This document shows, one piece after another, positions 35,618-46,659 of a DNA stretch of 64,000 nucleotides (its first letter is position 1; every line of letters starts with the position of its first letter). The stretch covers positions 34,622,501 through 34,686,500 of the forward strand of contig NC_072896.1 in the NCBI RefSeq assembly GCF_027943255.1, read 5' to 3'. The translations under genes were made by a program, and so were the position numbers. The notes below the pieces were generated by a model that saw nothing but the letters and a program-made list of their open reading frames with translations, ran no database searches and had not been told where the DNA came from. The stretch is from Anastrepha obliqua (lineage: Eukaryota; Arthropoda; Insecta; Diptera; Tephritidae).

Positions 35618-36309
35618 TTTTAATCTAATTAATTCTTAATTTTTGTCACTTCTCACAAAGTAGAAACCTAAATATTAGCCATCTAACGAATTTCATCAGT
35701 AGCAAGGACGGGTTAGATTACTTCGAAGCTTACACTTCGTGTGGAGGTTTTCACACCTATAAAAAGCATCGTTCAGTATTTGCCTTTCATTACTTACCCT
35801 TACATTTTCTTTCCTGTTTTTCTTCCTTTTATACTCCTAATTGTAACGCAAGGAAGGAAATTTGGATTTCTTGTCCAAATGGGTCCAAGCATGGGCAACT
35901 TTATAACCCAACCATACGAGTTTTCGCGTTAGATTTTCAGAAGCGTTTATTCAGAACTGATTTAAGTTTAGTTAATTAGCCCTTAGCTAGTTTTCTTATG
36001 TGTGGCATGCCAGCCGAAGGTCTTGGATTGCATCCAGACAGTAAGCAGGAAAACCTTGGCCCTCAGGAAATTATTTCAAACCTCTGTATATATTTCTTCT
36101 TTAAAAAAGCTGCGTATGAAAACTCTGTTTGGGGCGGCATAAAAACATTTCACCCATGCAACACGCGGCATACTATAAGTACTAGAAACTTGACCTTAAC
36201 AGAAATATTTTTTTCTATTCATTTAACTCCTATTGGAGTTCAGCTATTAGTCCATAGATGTCGCTAGGACTATTTTGAAACCTTTCCAAATGTCTGGTTT
36301 TTTCGTCTG
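35618..36309. other. Unassigned stretch
   Basis: No recognisable gene. The frames at 35741 and 35998 have no motif. Confidence 0.35.
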
Positions 36310-37060
36310 TCAGCTGTCAACTATATTCAGTTCATTGTTTGTTACGCTTCATACAACAATGAATTTTTGTCGCTTTTAAAAATGTCGCATTTCGCGCACT
36401 CAAACTACGATTTGCGGACATCATGCAACCACTTGTGAAATGATGCTCTTCCGGTTCAAAAGGAAGTCTTTTTTGCATCGAGCAAGCCACAAAGAATGAT
36501 CAAACCAAATCCCTTCGGCCGCAATGCGGTGCTGGGATCAGCGTGGTATGATTTGGTACGAGCTATTAAAAGCAGGTGAAACAGTTGACGGTGCACGCTA
36601 CCTATGACAAATGGCCGATTTGAATAGCGGTATACAGCGAAAACGCACAGAATATGCCGATCGGCGTCACAAATTAATTTTTCTTGATGACAATGCTCCG
36701 CCACATCGAACAAGAGCGACCCGGGAATTGGTGGACACGGACGATTGGGAACCGCTGGTGCATGCGGCTTACTCAGCAGACTTGGCGCCTTCCGATTATC
36801 ATTTGTTTGCATCGATGGGCCACGCACTTTCCGAGCAGTGCTTCAATTCTCACGAAGAAGCCAAAAAATGGCTCAATGATCGGTTTGCGGCCAAAGACGG
36901 CCAATTTTTTTGGCGCGGCATCCACAAATTGCCTGAGGGATGGGAAAATGTGTCGCTAGCGATGACTATTATTTTCAAGAATTTAATACCCCATTTAACC
37001 AATTTTTGTTAATAAACGTTTGAAATAGAAAAAAAGTCTCATTTCATAGGTATTCACCTA
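36310..37060 (+). mobile_element. DD34D mariner (Mos1-like), degenerate
   Basis: Only the C-terminal half is readable: the frame from 36611 contains KRTEYADRRHKLIFLDDNAP, then HAAYSADLAPSDYHLFASMG, then FFWRGIHKLPEGWENV. The last two Asp are 34 residues apart. The N-terminal part, from a possible start near 36382, is scrambled by indels and deletions, and the first Asp is missing. The right end near 37030-37060 (AAGTCTCATTTCATAGG) looks terminal; no matching left end is found. Confidence 0.8.
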
Positions 37061-37076
37061 TGTCTCTTCGACAACG

Positions 37077-37530
37077 GACACGGTTCTGAGCTAATAACCC
37101 AGTTGGTTCCATGTAAGACCAAGAGAGTTCTCTCCAGCTTCTGTTGAGTGTCTCCAGGTAGTACGTCCAGACTTAACATCCAAAGCCGTCTTCATGGGTG
37201 ACCATGCAGTCAAGTTAGCAAAATTTCTACACTTACATACTTTAGTGCGCCCACTGCAACCGGCTCTGATTAAACCTCATTGAAATGCAGCGCTTTGCTT
37301 TTCGAGCGCTAATCTTGAGGCCAGCACTTGGAAGCTTTTCCTACATACCATGGGGTAAGCAGCCTCAGATCGCATAGCTTATAAGCTAGGAAACAGATGT
37401 CATCCGTGCATGACAGGTAGCTGAAAAATTGATTGTTTATCTGTCACTGAATGGCTTTATGCAGATTTTCACTACTGTTAAGGAACAATATGCCTCCTTG
37501 TCGTACACCGCTCAGTAACTGAAAAGTCTA
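37077..37530 (-). mobile_element. LINE reverse transcriptase fragment
   Basis: The minus strand reads LLSGVRQGGILFLN at about 37520-37480 and then, after gaps, SYLSCTDDICFLAYKLCDLRLL near 37410-37360. The second is a mutated YADD box of a non-LTR reverse transcriptase with its usual downstream sequence. No open frame survives. Clade is uncertain. Confidence 0.65.
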
Positions 37531-38712
37531 AAAAAGCAATACATTGTGCAGAATGTAACAGCTCGCGTTTCTGTAGCTTTCCCTTATAGGAGCAATAGGG
37601 TGGTCGAGTGCGTTGACTCCGTGCGAAATTACTTGTCTCCCATCGGATGCATCCCCAGGTCCACTCGCGGATCAAAACAAGCAAACACCTACTTGCAGGT
37701 AGACATCCTATCACCAAGCTAGGGTATGCGGGTAGCAATCTACCTATTTCAGACTCTTTTTACTAGCGAGTCATTAAATTTACTACCTCGGATAAAAAAA
37801 TAGTCAAATAATATAAGTGTCTGCCTATTTTTATACGAAATATTATTTTAGTTATTTGGCATTTGTACTAGGTTAGCTGCCACCTTAGCCAAAACAAACC
37901 TCCATGCTAATCACCAATAACCATTAATGGCGTACAGAGCGTATGAGTAACATAGAAAAATAAGAGATGAAATTTTTTGCACTACAACTACTTTGGTAAA
38001 GTATTTAGGCCAACTTAACAAGCAACTTGCTCAGATAATTTTTTACACTTCCAATTTATGTGCTTACAATTTGTTAACACACATGATTGACTTGCCGAAA
38101 TTTCATTTAGTAATTTCAGTCGGTCTGCACTCGTGTACTAGATTTTCCTATATATTGAGTTAGTGCCGTTTCTACTAGCAATATTGTGCGTAGAGTATAT
38201 AAATGTAACTTTGCATGCAAACTTGAGTGGCAAGGCAACTCACTTCGGTGACTTTAAAGGAATTTTCGTTCAATGCAATAAATTTCGAGAATTTGATATT
38301 TTAATACTTGACTTCTTCGTTATTAATTACAAGTTTGGCACGATTTATTCATAAGTGGTCAGTACTTTTCATACTAACGCATACAAAGATATGTTTATGT
38401 GCATGGAAAGCTAGTATATATTTTCCGAAGAATATTACTACTGTGATTTGTAAATAAATCAAATAGTATTTACACTTTTAATTTCCTTCAGGATTTTATT
38501 AAAGATTTGATTGTCATGATTTGCTATGGACTCAGGTTTACATGTTGGGTGAAATAAAATTCAATATTTTTTTTTTAATTTATAAATTGTGAAAATTTCA
38601 AGTGAGTTGAGGGTTTTCAACAGCAATATTCAGATACGAATTTTAGTGCTTTCACTGCATGAAGAGCAACGTGGAAAAATCACTAGCCTTTAGTCAATGT
38701 TTTTTATTGTAA
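37531..38712. other. Unassigned stretch
   Basis: The first 200 bp may be further LINE debris, but I cannot align it to a motif. The remainder to 38700 is AT-rich and non-coding. Confidence 0.3.
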
Positions 38713-39130
38713 AGGGTTTTCCAATAACAGGTGTTATTGGTGAATGGATTGCGCTATCGAGAGATGATTAACGATTGCTTATGGCCGAAATTGGATGGTA
38801 TTGATCTGGCAACGTTTATTTTCAACAACACCTCGCTACGTGCCACGCAAGCAACGAAACCATTGGTCTTTTACGGGGAAAGTTTCCGTGCCGTTTTATC
38901 TCTCGATGAGGTGATCGCAACTTGCCACCGAGATCTTTTGATTTAACACCTTGAGACTTTTTTCTTTGGGGTCACGTGAAAGAGAACTTCAAAGATGGAA
39001 TTCGTGAGGCTTTCGAGGGCATAGGGCAGCCACTTTGCAATTCGGTTATCGAAAATTTTATGAAAAAGATATTGTCCTGAAAGCGTGGTCGTGGTGGTGA
39101 TGTGCCTGATGTTATTTTCCACTATTAACG
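38713..39130 (+). pseudogene. rosa-like mariner, C-terminal remnant
   Basis: A possible left terminus AAGGGTTTTCC is followed by a 20-bp palindrome (38721-38740) and, immediately, by VNGLRYREMINDCLWPKLDG. Farther on are degenerate copies of the DD41D core (ATCHRDLLI, then LETFFFGVT in another frame) and a C-terminal VIENFMKKI-like piece. The N-terminal two thirds is absent. Multiple frameshifts make it dead. Confidence 0.65.
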
Positions 39131-39904
39131 GCATACCTTCCTCTTCCTTAAAAAATAGCAAGTTTCTTTAAATATCAAAATAACATCTCTGTTCGGATGT
39201 AAGCAAAGTGCGCTTTGATTGTCATTTGGGAGCTACCTCCCTTATGCTTCTAACTTTACATGATCGGCCTGAATATATCGCATTTTCGGAAGTTTCAGAC
39301 CCTTTTATTTGTTAAATGTAAAAAACTGTAAGAAATTTTAAAGTTACATTTTCATAAGTTAACGGAAGCCGAAATGGTAACCAAAATTAGGGAGTGATTG
39401 GTCCGAGTCTGAAAAATGGTTTAGCTGGGAAAATTGTTATTATGTGTGCTGAAAAATTAAAAAATTGTTGAAAAAATATATTTTTAAAATTTAATGCATT
39501 AAAATGTTTTTTTTTCAAGAAATGTATAACTGGAAAACTTTTATAATTTTGGAGTTTACTCAATGTTGAAAAGTTTGGTACAAAGTATTTCAAAATCAAA
39601 CATCATCGGCCCTTCTCATGTTCTTTTCAATTTCTTTTTCTATTTTTTTTTTTTTGGAAAATAATAATGTTTCTTCACCTTATAACCAAAAACTGGTTTA
39701 ATGATTTACTTTTTTTTTGTTAAAAAGTATTAAAAAAATTATACAAAAGTTATATACAAAAAAAAGTATAAGATGTTTTAAAATTAGATTTCGATAAACT
39801 GACTGATGCCAAATTGCCAGAAGAATTTAAAGGACGTTTGAAGCCAAACCCATTTGATCAGAGAGTTACTTGGGTATCAGCATTACAATTCATAATAACG
39901 TTAG
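39131..39904. other. AT-rich unassigned stretch
   Basis: No gene supported. A short frame near 39783-39890 has no recognisable match. Confidence 0.3.
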
Positions 39905-40260
39905 TAATCAAATCCAGGACAAGATGGCTATTCCCTAGCAAAAAGTTTTAGACCTCTCAGTTTGACATCGTTCGTGTTGAAAAGTCTAGAACTAGTGGTG
40001 GAGAAACATATTCGAGTGGGGGTATTGCCGAAAAGTCCACTTAGTAGAAATCAACACGCATACCAGAGTTGAAAATCATGTAAATTAGCCTTATACGATC
40101 TTGTTAGCAAGATTGAAGCCGGACTGGAAGCTGACGAATACACAATGGGCGTGTTCGTGGACATTGAGGGGCTTTTGATAATGTCACTTTCGGCTCAGTA
40201 TGTTTAAATACCACACTCTATAAGACCCTAAGAGATAGATGCTTTTGATTATGATGGATC
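39905..40260 (+). mobile_element. LINE reverse transcriptase fragment (R1/LOA-like)
   Basis: In one frame with two stops it reads RPLSLTSFVLKSLELVVEKHI and SPLSRNQHAYQS, then KLALYDLVSKIEAGLEADEY and TMGVFVDIEG. These are reverse transcriptase motifs 1-3 of R1-type LINEs. The same family, more complete, lies at 50560-52530. Both ends are missing. Confidence 0.75.
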
Positions 40261-40659
40261 CTTATAAATAATAATCGATGAGGAGGGAAAATATTAAAGA
40301 AATTTTATGCTCTACGGTAGAAGAGTAAGTGAAAGGAAAGAAAAAATGGAAAAAAGCTAAACTTTCCTTAGTATTTCTAATTCGAATCGTGGCGTAGTGT
40401 GTAAGAAATTTTAAAACGAATTTCATTGCATTTTTTCTAAAAGATGCTCCAGTATCTTAAAAATTGTATAATTAAGTAATTATGGTTTGAAAAGGTTCTA
40501 AAAGTTCCTGCTTTGAATTTTGATGCAACTGCTCTCAGTTCGAAAACTTTAAACGCATTTTCCTGAAATTATAATACATTATTCAAGTCCGCAAGATTCT
40601 TAACTCGAACATCGGCTGACTTGAAATTTGAAATTTATATTCAGAATTATATTCTCTAT

Positions 40660-42010
40660 AGAAGTACTAAAGGACTTTTTCGATGTTTCATAATTTTGTG
40701 CTTATAAAAATTTTCGAGTTTTTATTTTTATTATTTTTATTATATTTTTGAAAAATTATTTTTATAAAACAAATTGAAATTTTTTTCATTATGTTACATA
40801 TATTTATTTCTTATTGTAGGAGTTTTATTTAAACAATTTCCGAAAAATTATTTGTTATAAAAGATCTCGAAAACTTTTTTTTTTTCAATATATTACATAA
40901 CTTGTTGCTTAAAAATATTTATACGTCAGATTATTTTAATACAGATGCTTTCCATTTCAATTCAACCGGGCTATTCGGGTCATGTTCTTCGATTTCGATG
41001 TAACTTAAATATGTTGCTCTCTGGTCAAAATAATGAGACACGTATTTTTTTGTTCGCCCGAAAAAATTTTTTTTCAAGAGTTATCGGCAATTTTGTTTTT
41101 CGGCTCAAACTCGATTTTTTTTAATTATATAAGAAAAAAATTTTTTTAAATGCCCATAACTTAGTCAAAAATGAACCGATTTTAATAATTCTGAGTTCAA
41201 AATGATCGTAATTACTTACACAAGCGACTTCATATAGAAACAATTGCAAAAAAGTAGTTGAAAATTTTTTATTTAGTAAAAAAGAAAAAAAATTTAAATT
41301 TTTTCAAAATTCAATATTTCAAAAAGTGTATTTTTTTTTTTTATAACCTTTTCCAAATCAAGAAAACATCTCAAACTTTAATTGAGCTGCATGCCTAGTA
41401 GCTAAAATGCGTTGTTTTTGAGTAATGAATTTTTGAGTAAACACCCTGTTTCGCACTTTTTGGTTTTTGCAAAATAAAAAATTTTCAACTACTTTTTTGC
41501 AAATTCTTATATAATTAAAAAAAAATCGAGTTTGAGCCGAAAAACAATATTGCCGATAACTCTTGAAAAAAAATTTTTTCGGGCGAACAAAAAAATACGT
41601 GTCTCATTATTTTGACCAGAGTTAAGTTAAGTTAAGTTAAGTTAAGTTAAGTTACATCGAAATCGAAGAACATGACCCGAATAGCCCGGTTGAATTGAAA
41701 TGGAAAGCATCTACAATAATTTTAACAATTTTTTATAACAATTTTCGAAAAATAATTTTTTATAACAACTTTCAAAAGATTTTTTTATAAAAAAATTCGA
41801 TTTGTTTTTTCAATATGTTACATATATTTTTGATTATAACCATTTTTGAATTTTTATTTTAACAGTTTTCGAAAAACCAAGTTTAACACTAATTTTCGAG
41901 AAATTATTTTTTATAAAAAATTCGACATTTTTTTCAGTGTTTTACATAGTCTTTTGCTTATAAAAATTTTATAATTTTTATTTTAACAACTTTCTAAAAA
42001 TGAGTTTTTA
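40660..42010. repeat. Decayed AT-rich tandem array, unit about 100-150 bp, split by foldback element
   Basis: A unit containing CGAAAAATTATTTTTTATAA, a T run, ATGTTACATA and GCTTATAAAAATTTT recurs with TTACATA at about 40794, 40893, 41818 and 41941. Removing the foldback insertion (40944-41715) leaves spacings of about 99, 153 and 124 bp. No coding content. Confidence 0.6.
40944..41711. mobile_element. Foldback-type element, copy 1, long inverted repeats
   Basis: The left arm begins GATGCTTTCCATTTCAATTC, and the right arm is its complement over at least 170 bp, through TGTTCTTCGATTTCGATG, GGTCAAAATAATGAGACACG and a CTCAAACTCG block. The right arm carries a (TTAAG)n expansion near 41626-41655 where the left arm has only one unit. 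The centre, 41130-41480, has no open frame. TACA flanks both sides (40940-40943 and 41712-41715), a 4-bp target duplication. Confidence 0.85.
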
Positions 42011-42031
42011 GAACTGAAGTATGCACATATA

Positions 42032-42878
42032 AAGGGTGGTTAAATTCTAAGGATCGATGTTGAATGTGAACCACACCGAAACGCCAAGTTTTTTTTGCAT
42101 TTCATTTGGCATTTTTCAATTTCAGACTAATTCAATTTGAATTATGGAAATATACATAATCGAGCAACGCGCTAAAGTTATTCAGGCGTATTATGAAATG
42201 GGCAACAGTAAATGACCAATTTTCGCAGAAAATCATCTTCAGTGATGAGGCACATTTTCACCTCAGTGGATTCGTCAATAAACAAAATTGCCGCATTTGG
42301 GCTTATGATAATCGAAGAGTGACTGCCGAAAAACCAATGCACCCACGAAGATTGACTGTTTGGTGCGGTTTATGGGCCGGCGGCATCATTGGGCTGTATT
42401 TTTTCTAAAATAAGGCCGGTCAGGCAGTTACTGTGAAAAGTGTTCGCTATCGTGAGATGATAACGAACTTTTTATGGTCCGAATTGGAAGATATGGATGT
42501 GGACGATATGTGGTTTCAACAGGTTCACTTGTCACACAGCTAACGAAACAATGGCTCTTTTGCGCGAAAAATTTGATGGCCGAATAATCTCACGTCGCGG
42601 CGATGTGATCATGTGATTTGACACCGTTGTACTTCTTTCTTTGAGGTTATTTGCAAAAAAAAAGGTAGAACCTCAATTATGCCCCAGCGTCATGGAAAAT
42701 TTGGACCATCGGATGGAGGTGTGCCAACGAGGCCGCGGCGGCCATTTGACCAATATTTTGTTCTATACGTAATTCAGCCATACCAATATTATCATAATAA
42801 GGAGAAATGATAATAATTTCGTAAAAAAATTGTATTTTATTCAAAATCAACACCGGCCCTTAAATCTTAACCACCTTT
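42032..42878 (+). mobile_element. rosa-type mariner family 1, deleted copy 2
   Basis: The ends AAGGGTGGTTAA and the complement of AAAGGTGGTTAAG are flanked by TA. The N-terminus (MEIYIIEQRAKVIQAYYE, 42144) is followed by a deletion, then QKIIFSDEAHFHLSGFVNKQ, NCRIWAYDNRRVTAEKP and CGLWAGGIIGLYFF, a stop, then VRYREMITNFLWSELED. The second Asp region is broken after DDMWFQQ. Its deletion endpoints differ from the 3848 copy, so the two arose separately from longer parents. Confidence 0.85.
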
Positions 42879-43229
42879 TATAAAGTAAAAAAGTTTCAGA
42901 AAAAAAAATTAATTTTGCGCCACCTTTCAACAGTTCAGCTTTTCACAGTTATTTAAAAATTAAAGAAGCAAATTTCCGACCGCACGCCCTTCAAAGGCCA
43001 TAGCTGACACTTTCTGTTTTATTACTTTGAAAGAATATAATTTATGCTGTCTATGAGACGTGCAAGAAAAATCCTTAGGAGAAATTTGATACATTCAATT
43101 GCCTCGTTGTATGAACCTAACCCCTTTACTTACCTTACTGAGATGGCAGCGCAACTGTATGTCGGCTTTGGCCGAATCCAATTGACCCATTTGGTGACAC
43201 CGATTGCTACCAAGTTATACCTTGCTTAG

Positions 43230-43455
43230 TCTCAAAAACATAGATTAGGCCTTCCCCGTCAGCCACCAGCGTGTTTCCTCTCGAAGGAGTGGCGTGGTGG
43301 AGCACTTTCGTTCATCCTCGCGACATGACCAAGACAGCGTACCACTGCATTTTAATACGCTTCACTATGTCCACATCTCGGTATAGCTTATACAGCTCAT
43401 TGTTTCATCGGGTATGGAACTCAGTCTCGCCTATGCGAAGTGGACCGAAGTTTTT
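43230..43455 (-). mobile_element. LINE C-terminal fragment (RTE-like)
   Basis: The minus strand reads NNELYKLYRDVDIVKRIKMQ near 43430-43370, the same region as NELYELFDSVG in the RTE tail at 32.2 kb but clearly a different family. It continues through a proline- and arginine-rich segment with stops. Confidence 0.6.
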
Positions 43456-43560
43456 TCCTTAGTAGAAAAAAATGCATGAAAAATTTATACATACAATTTT
43501 TTAATTCTGATTTTTTCATACAATAAAGTTTTGTTGTAAATTGTTTTCAGTATCTATGCT

Positions 43561-43774
43561 AGGTGGCGCAGAATTAATCACCCTATCGTAAGATTTATAA
43601 TTTATGCAAAGGGGGTCGTACATCAATCGCATGTGACATTTGTGAACTAAGCAGCTGCAGTATACAAACGAACCAATAATGGAGCGCGTGGAGGTGAAAA
43701 TAACTTATTACTTTTTTTATTTGGTAAAAAGTTATTCAAAAACCAAATTGGATCATTAACTTTGCACCAACTTG
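43561..43774. mobile_element. Small MITE family E, copy 1
   Basis: The left end GGTGGCGCAGAATTAATCAC and the right end, complement of GTTGGTGCAAAGTTAATGAT, form imperfect inverted repeats of about 20 bp. A second copy lies at 62477-62704, and the two share interior words (GTTTACAAAC-type, GAACTAAGCAGCTGCAGTAT versus GAACTGGGCATTACAGTG). An isolated end of the same kind lies at 42907-42925. Non-coding. Confidence 0.55.
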
Positions 43775-44779
43775 TATAGGTAAAAGCTTCTATTTTTTAA
43801 AAATATACAAACTTTTATATTTCTCTCCACTTACTCAGCCATGACCACACATTCCCACAATTTGGAAACGACTATACAGCTTGAATAAAAATCTCATATA
43901 CACCTGCATGTACTATATAGATTTGCACTCTTCAGAGCAGTAGTTTTGTAGCAATTTATTAACGCAGAATTTTCAAAAAATTCACTTAAACAATTCAACT
44001 TGAGAAGATTGCTGCAATTTTATTTTTATTACGAATTTTAAATTTATTGCTGCTCTCTAAGATGCATGCCAAGGCCATGCAGGTGCTTGTATGCACTTAC
44101 ACGCACATACGTAGTTCTCGGTGCAGTTGTAGTTGTTGGCCTTCTTGGAAAATAATTTTCTTCTAATAAAACTAACTCACTTGTATGCGGACGAATTGGA
44201 GGTTAATAACTATTCGACAACAGTGTCGTGTGCGATCTTGAGAAAGCTGACCTGAATGAAGGAAATTTCACAATATACACTACCATAAAAAAGTATGTGT
44301 GTGTAGAGGCATGCGTGGAAGCGAAGCACTTTATAAGCTGAAGGGGTAATGTGTGGAAAAATAAATTTACAATATTTATGTGAGCGTATATGTTTAAATT
44401 GCTTTGATGATGTGTGTAAGCATGTGCTTGTGTGTTTTGAATATATTTTGTTGGCCTTTAAGACGATGTGAAGCAGGTGAAAATGCTAGTGAGTTTATTT
44501 TACGAAATTGAGAGAAAAAGGTTTTCAGGGTCGGAAATTGTTAGTGTGCAAGGAAAACATAAAAAAAATATTCATGCAACAGTTCATGAAGTTATACAAC
44601 AGAAAATACTATTTAAAAAATTCTGCAAAAATGTTAACCTGAATTACGGATATTAAAACAAAATAAATTGCTGCTTTTTTAGATTTGCTATTCTACTCGA
44701 TTGCACTAGTGCCAGTGTGATAACTTTCTTCATATAAGGGTTCTTCGTAGCACACATCCATATATATGGTATTTGTGAC
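43775..44779. other. Non-coding stretch
   Basis: No gene recognised. TG-rich words occur at 44290-44440. Confidence 0.35.
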
Positions 44780-45300
44780 ATTTAATTTCATTTGACCTTT
44801 TTGTCCCTAGCGATACCAGATGGAGACCGACCTCTATGAATACTGAAAGTAGACATCATGTAGGATGTCAGCGCTTTTGGCGACCTAAGCAGAGCTCGGA
44901 GATCCGATTTTGAGACGTCCTCCAAACCCTGAAACAGTGGGGCTCCCAGGTATTTTAAATGCGTTTTTAATAATGCCGGACAGACGCACAGAATATGTTC
45001 TAGAGTTTCCTTAACACCCTCTCTGTATTTCCTGCATGTGCAGCCAATACATAGATTATGACCTGTTAGCATACCTATTATAGTTCTGCAGTCCTTTTGC
45101 GAGAGGGTAAGTTCGAATTGAGTCAGTTGTTAGTCGTTAGTTCTACACATGATTTCTTCTGTTTTGCATGTGGCCAGATTAGTCCACCTGGCATCCACTC
45201 GCCTTTTCATGTGGTCGTCCATTTCATTGTATATTGTATTTAGCGGTTTTGGTATGTACATTTGCAGATGACTTAAAACTATTTTTATTTTATCTTTTTT
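44780..45300 (-). mobile_element. LINE C-terminal (RNase H region) fragment
   Basis: Minus-strand coding at 45072-44790 reads MLTGHNLCIGCTCRKY, then the knuckle ETLEHILCVCPALLKT and KYLGAPLFQGLEDVSKSDL. This is the region downstream of RNase H in I/R1-type LINEs, as at 6306-6644. The part at 45073-45300 continues upstream in another frame. The intact mariner begins 12 bp beyond its edge. Confidence 0.75.
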
Positions 45301-45311
45301 TCTACATAATA

Positions 45312-46580
45312 GGACTATGAATAAGTTCGTGCGGTTTTACAACAGATGGCGTAACTTGATTATTATTCCATCGATCCACATTTCCAAACATTCATTGGAG
45401 AGCTACTGTCGTAAGGCACAAACGTCAGTATAAGTTTTTTATTTGAAGCGTAAACAACAATATTTTTACCACACTTGAAAATGTCGAATTTCGTGCCAAA
45501 TAATGTGTTTTTGCGGGGAATTCTTCTTCATTATTTTAATATGAAGAAAAAAGCAGCCGAAAGTCATCGTATCTTGGTGGAAGTTTATGGTGAGCATGCT
45601 CTAGCTGAGCGAACGTGCCAGAAGTGGTTTGCACGCTTTAAAAGTGGTGATTTTGGCTTGAAAGACGAAGAACGCGAGAGTGCGCCGCCAAAGTTCATGG
45701 ATACCGAATTGGAGGAATTGCTCGATCAAGATCCGGCTCAAACACAAGAAGAGGTTGCAGAAACTTTGGAAGTTGATCAATCAACCATTTCCAAACGTTT
45801 AAAAGCCATGGGAATGATCCGAAAGGTAGGCCATTGGGTGCCGTATGAATTGAAGCCAAGATACGTTGAACGCCGTTTTATGGCATGCGAACAACTGCTT
45901 CAACGGCACAAAAGAAAGGGTTTTTTGCATCGAATTGTGACTGGCGATGAAAAGTGGGTCCATTACGACAATCCAAAACGTCGGGCAACGTATGGATACC
46001 CTGGCCATGCTTCAACATCGACGTCGGCGCAGAATATTCATGGCCTGAAGGTTATGCTGTGTATCTGGTGGGACCAGCTGGGTGTTGTGTATTATGAGCT
46101 ACTGAAACCGAATGAAACGATTACGGGGGATGTCTACCGACGACAATTGATGCGTTTGAGCCGAGCACTGCGAGAAAAACGGCCGCAATACGCCGATAGA
46201 CACGACAAAGTTATTTTGCAACATGACAATGCTCGGCCACATGTTGCACAAGTGGTCAAAACATACTTAGAAACGCTCAAATGGGATGTCCTACCCCACC
46301 CGCCGTATAGTCCAGACCTTGCGCCATCCGATTACTATCTCTTCCGATCGATGCAACATGGCCTGGCTGACCAGCACTTCCGTAATTACGATGAAGTCAA
46401 AAAATGGATCGATTCGTGGATTGCGGCAAAACCGACCGAATTTTTCACAAAGGGAATCCGTGAATTGCCAGAAAGATGGGAAAAAGTAGTAGTAAGCGAT
46501 GGACAATACTTTGAATATTAAATTTGTAACCATTTTACGTCAATAAAGTTTCAAATTTCGAAAAAAAACCGCACGAGTCC
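45312..46580 (+). mobile_element. Intact DD34D mariner (mellifera-type)
   Basis: TA duplications lie at 45310-45311 and 46581-46582. The left end reads GGACTATGAATAAGTTCGTG followed by CGGTTTT; the right end, reversed, reads GGACTCGTGCGGTTTT. The right inverted repeat therefore lacks about 12 bases present at the left. The element is 1269 bp and carries one uninterrupted transposase gene. It is the only transposon in the window with an unbroken gene. Confidence 0.9.
45481..46521 (+). CDS. Mariner transposase, full length and uninterrupted
   Basis: I start at the ATG at 45481, which gives 346 residues, matching the 345 of Drosophila Mos1; a longer frame needs a TTG start. Two N-terminal helix-turn-helix segments (about residues 1-110) bind the inverted repeats. 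The linker motif WVPYEL is at 119-124. The catalytic triad is D156 (TGDEKW), D249 (HDNARPH) and D284 (APSDYYLF), the same numbering as Mos1 and the DD34D spacing. The enzyme would cut and paste the element at TA sites in the nucleus. No lesion is visible. The AATAAA near 46541 could serve as polyadenylation signal. Activity is inference; the shortened right repeat may limit it. Confidence 0.93.
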   Translation: MSNFVPNNVFLRGILLHYFNMKKKAAESHRILVEVYGEHALAERTCQKWFARFKSGDFGLKDEERESAPPKFMDTELEELLDQDPAQTQEEVAETLEVDQSTISKRLKAMGMIRKVGHWVPYELKPRYVERRFMACEQLLQRHKRKGFLHRIVTGDEKWVHYDNPKRRATYGYPGHASTSTSAQNIHGLKVMLCIWWDQLGVVYYELLKPNETITGDVYRRQLMRLSRALREKRPQYADRHDKVILQHDNARPHVAQVVKTYLETLKWDVLPHPPYSPDLAPSDYYLFRSMQHGLADQHFRNYDEVKKWIDSWIAAKPTEFFTKGIRELPERWEKVVVSDGQYFEY

Positions 46581-46659
46581 TATTATAATATAAAAATTTG
46601 TGTAATATATTTCGTATGTTACCGTATCTGATAAATATTTTTTTTCATAAGCAGATGAA

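Noticed and set aside
39783..39890. Short frame with KLTDAKLPEEFKG-like sequence
   Set aside because: Looks mildly coding, but has no recognisable family, splice signals or continuation.
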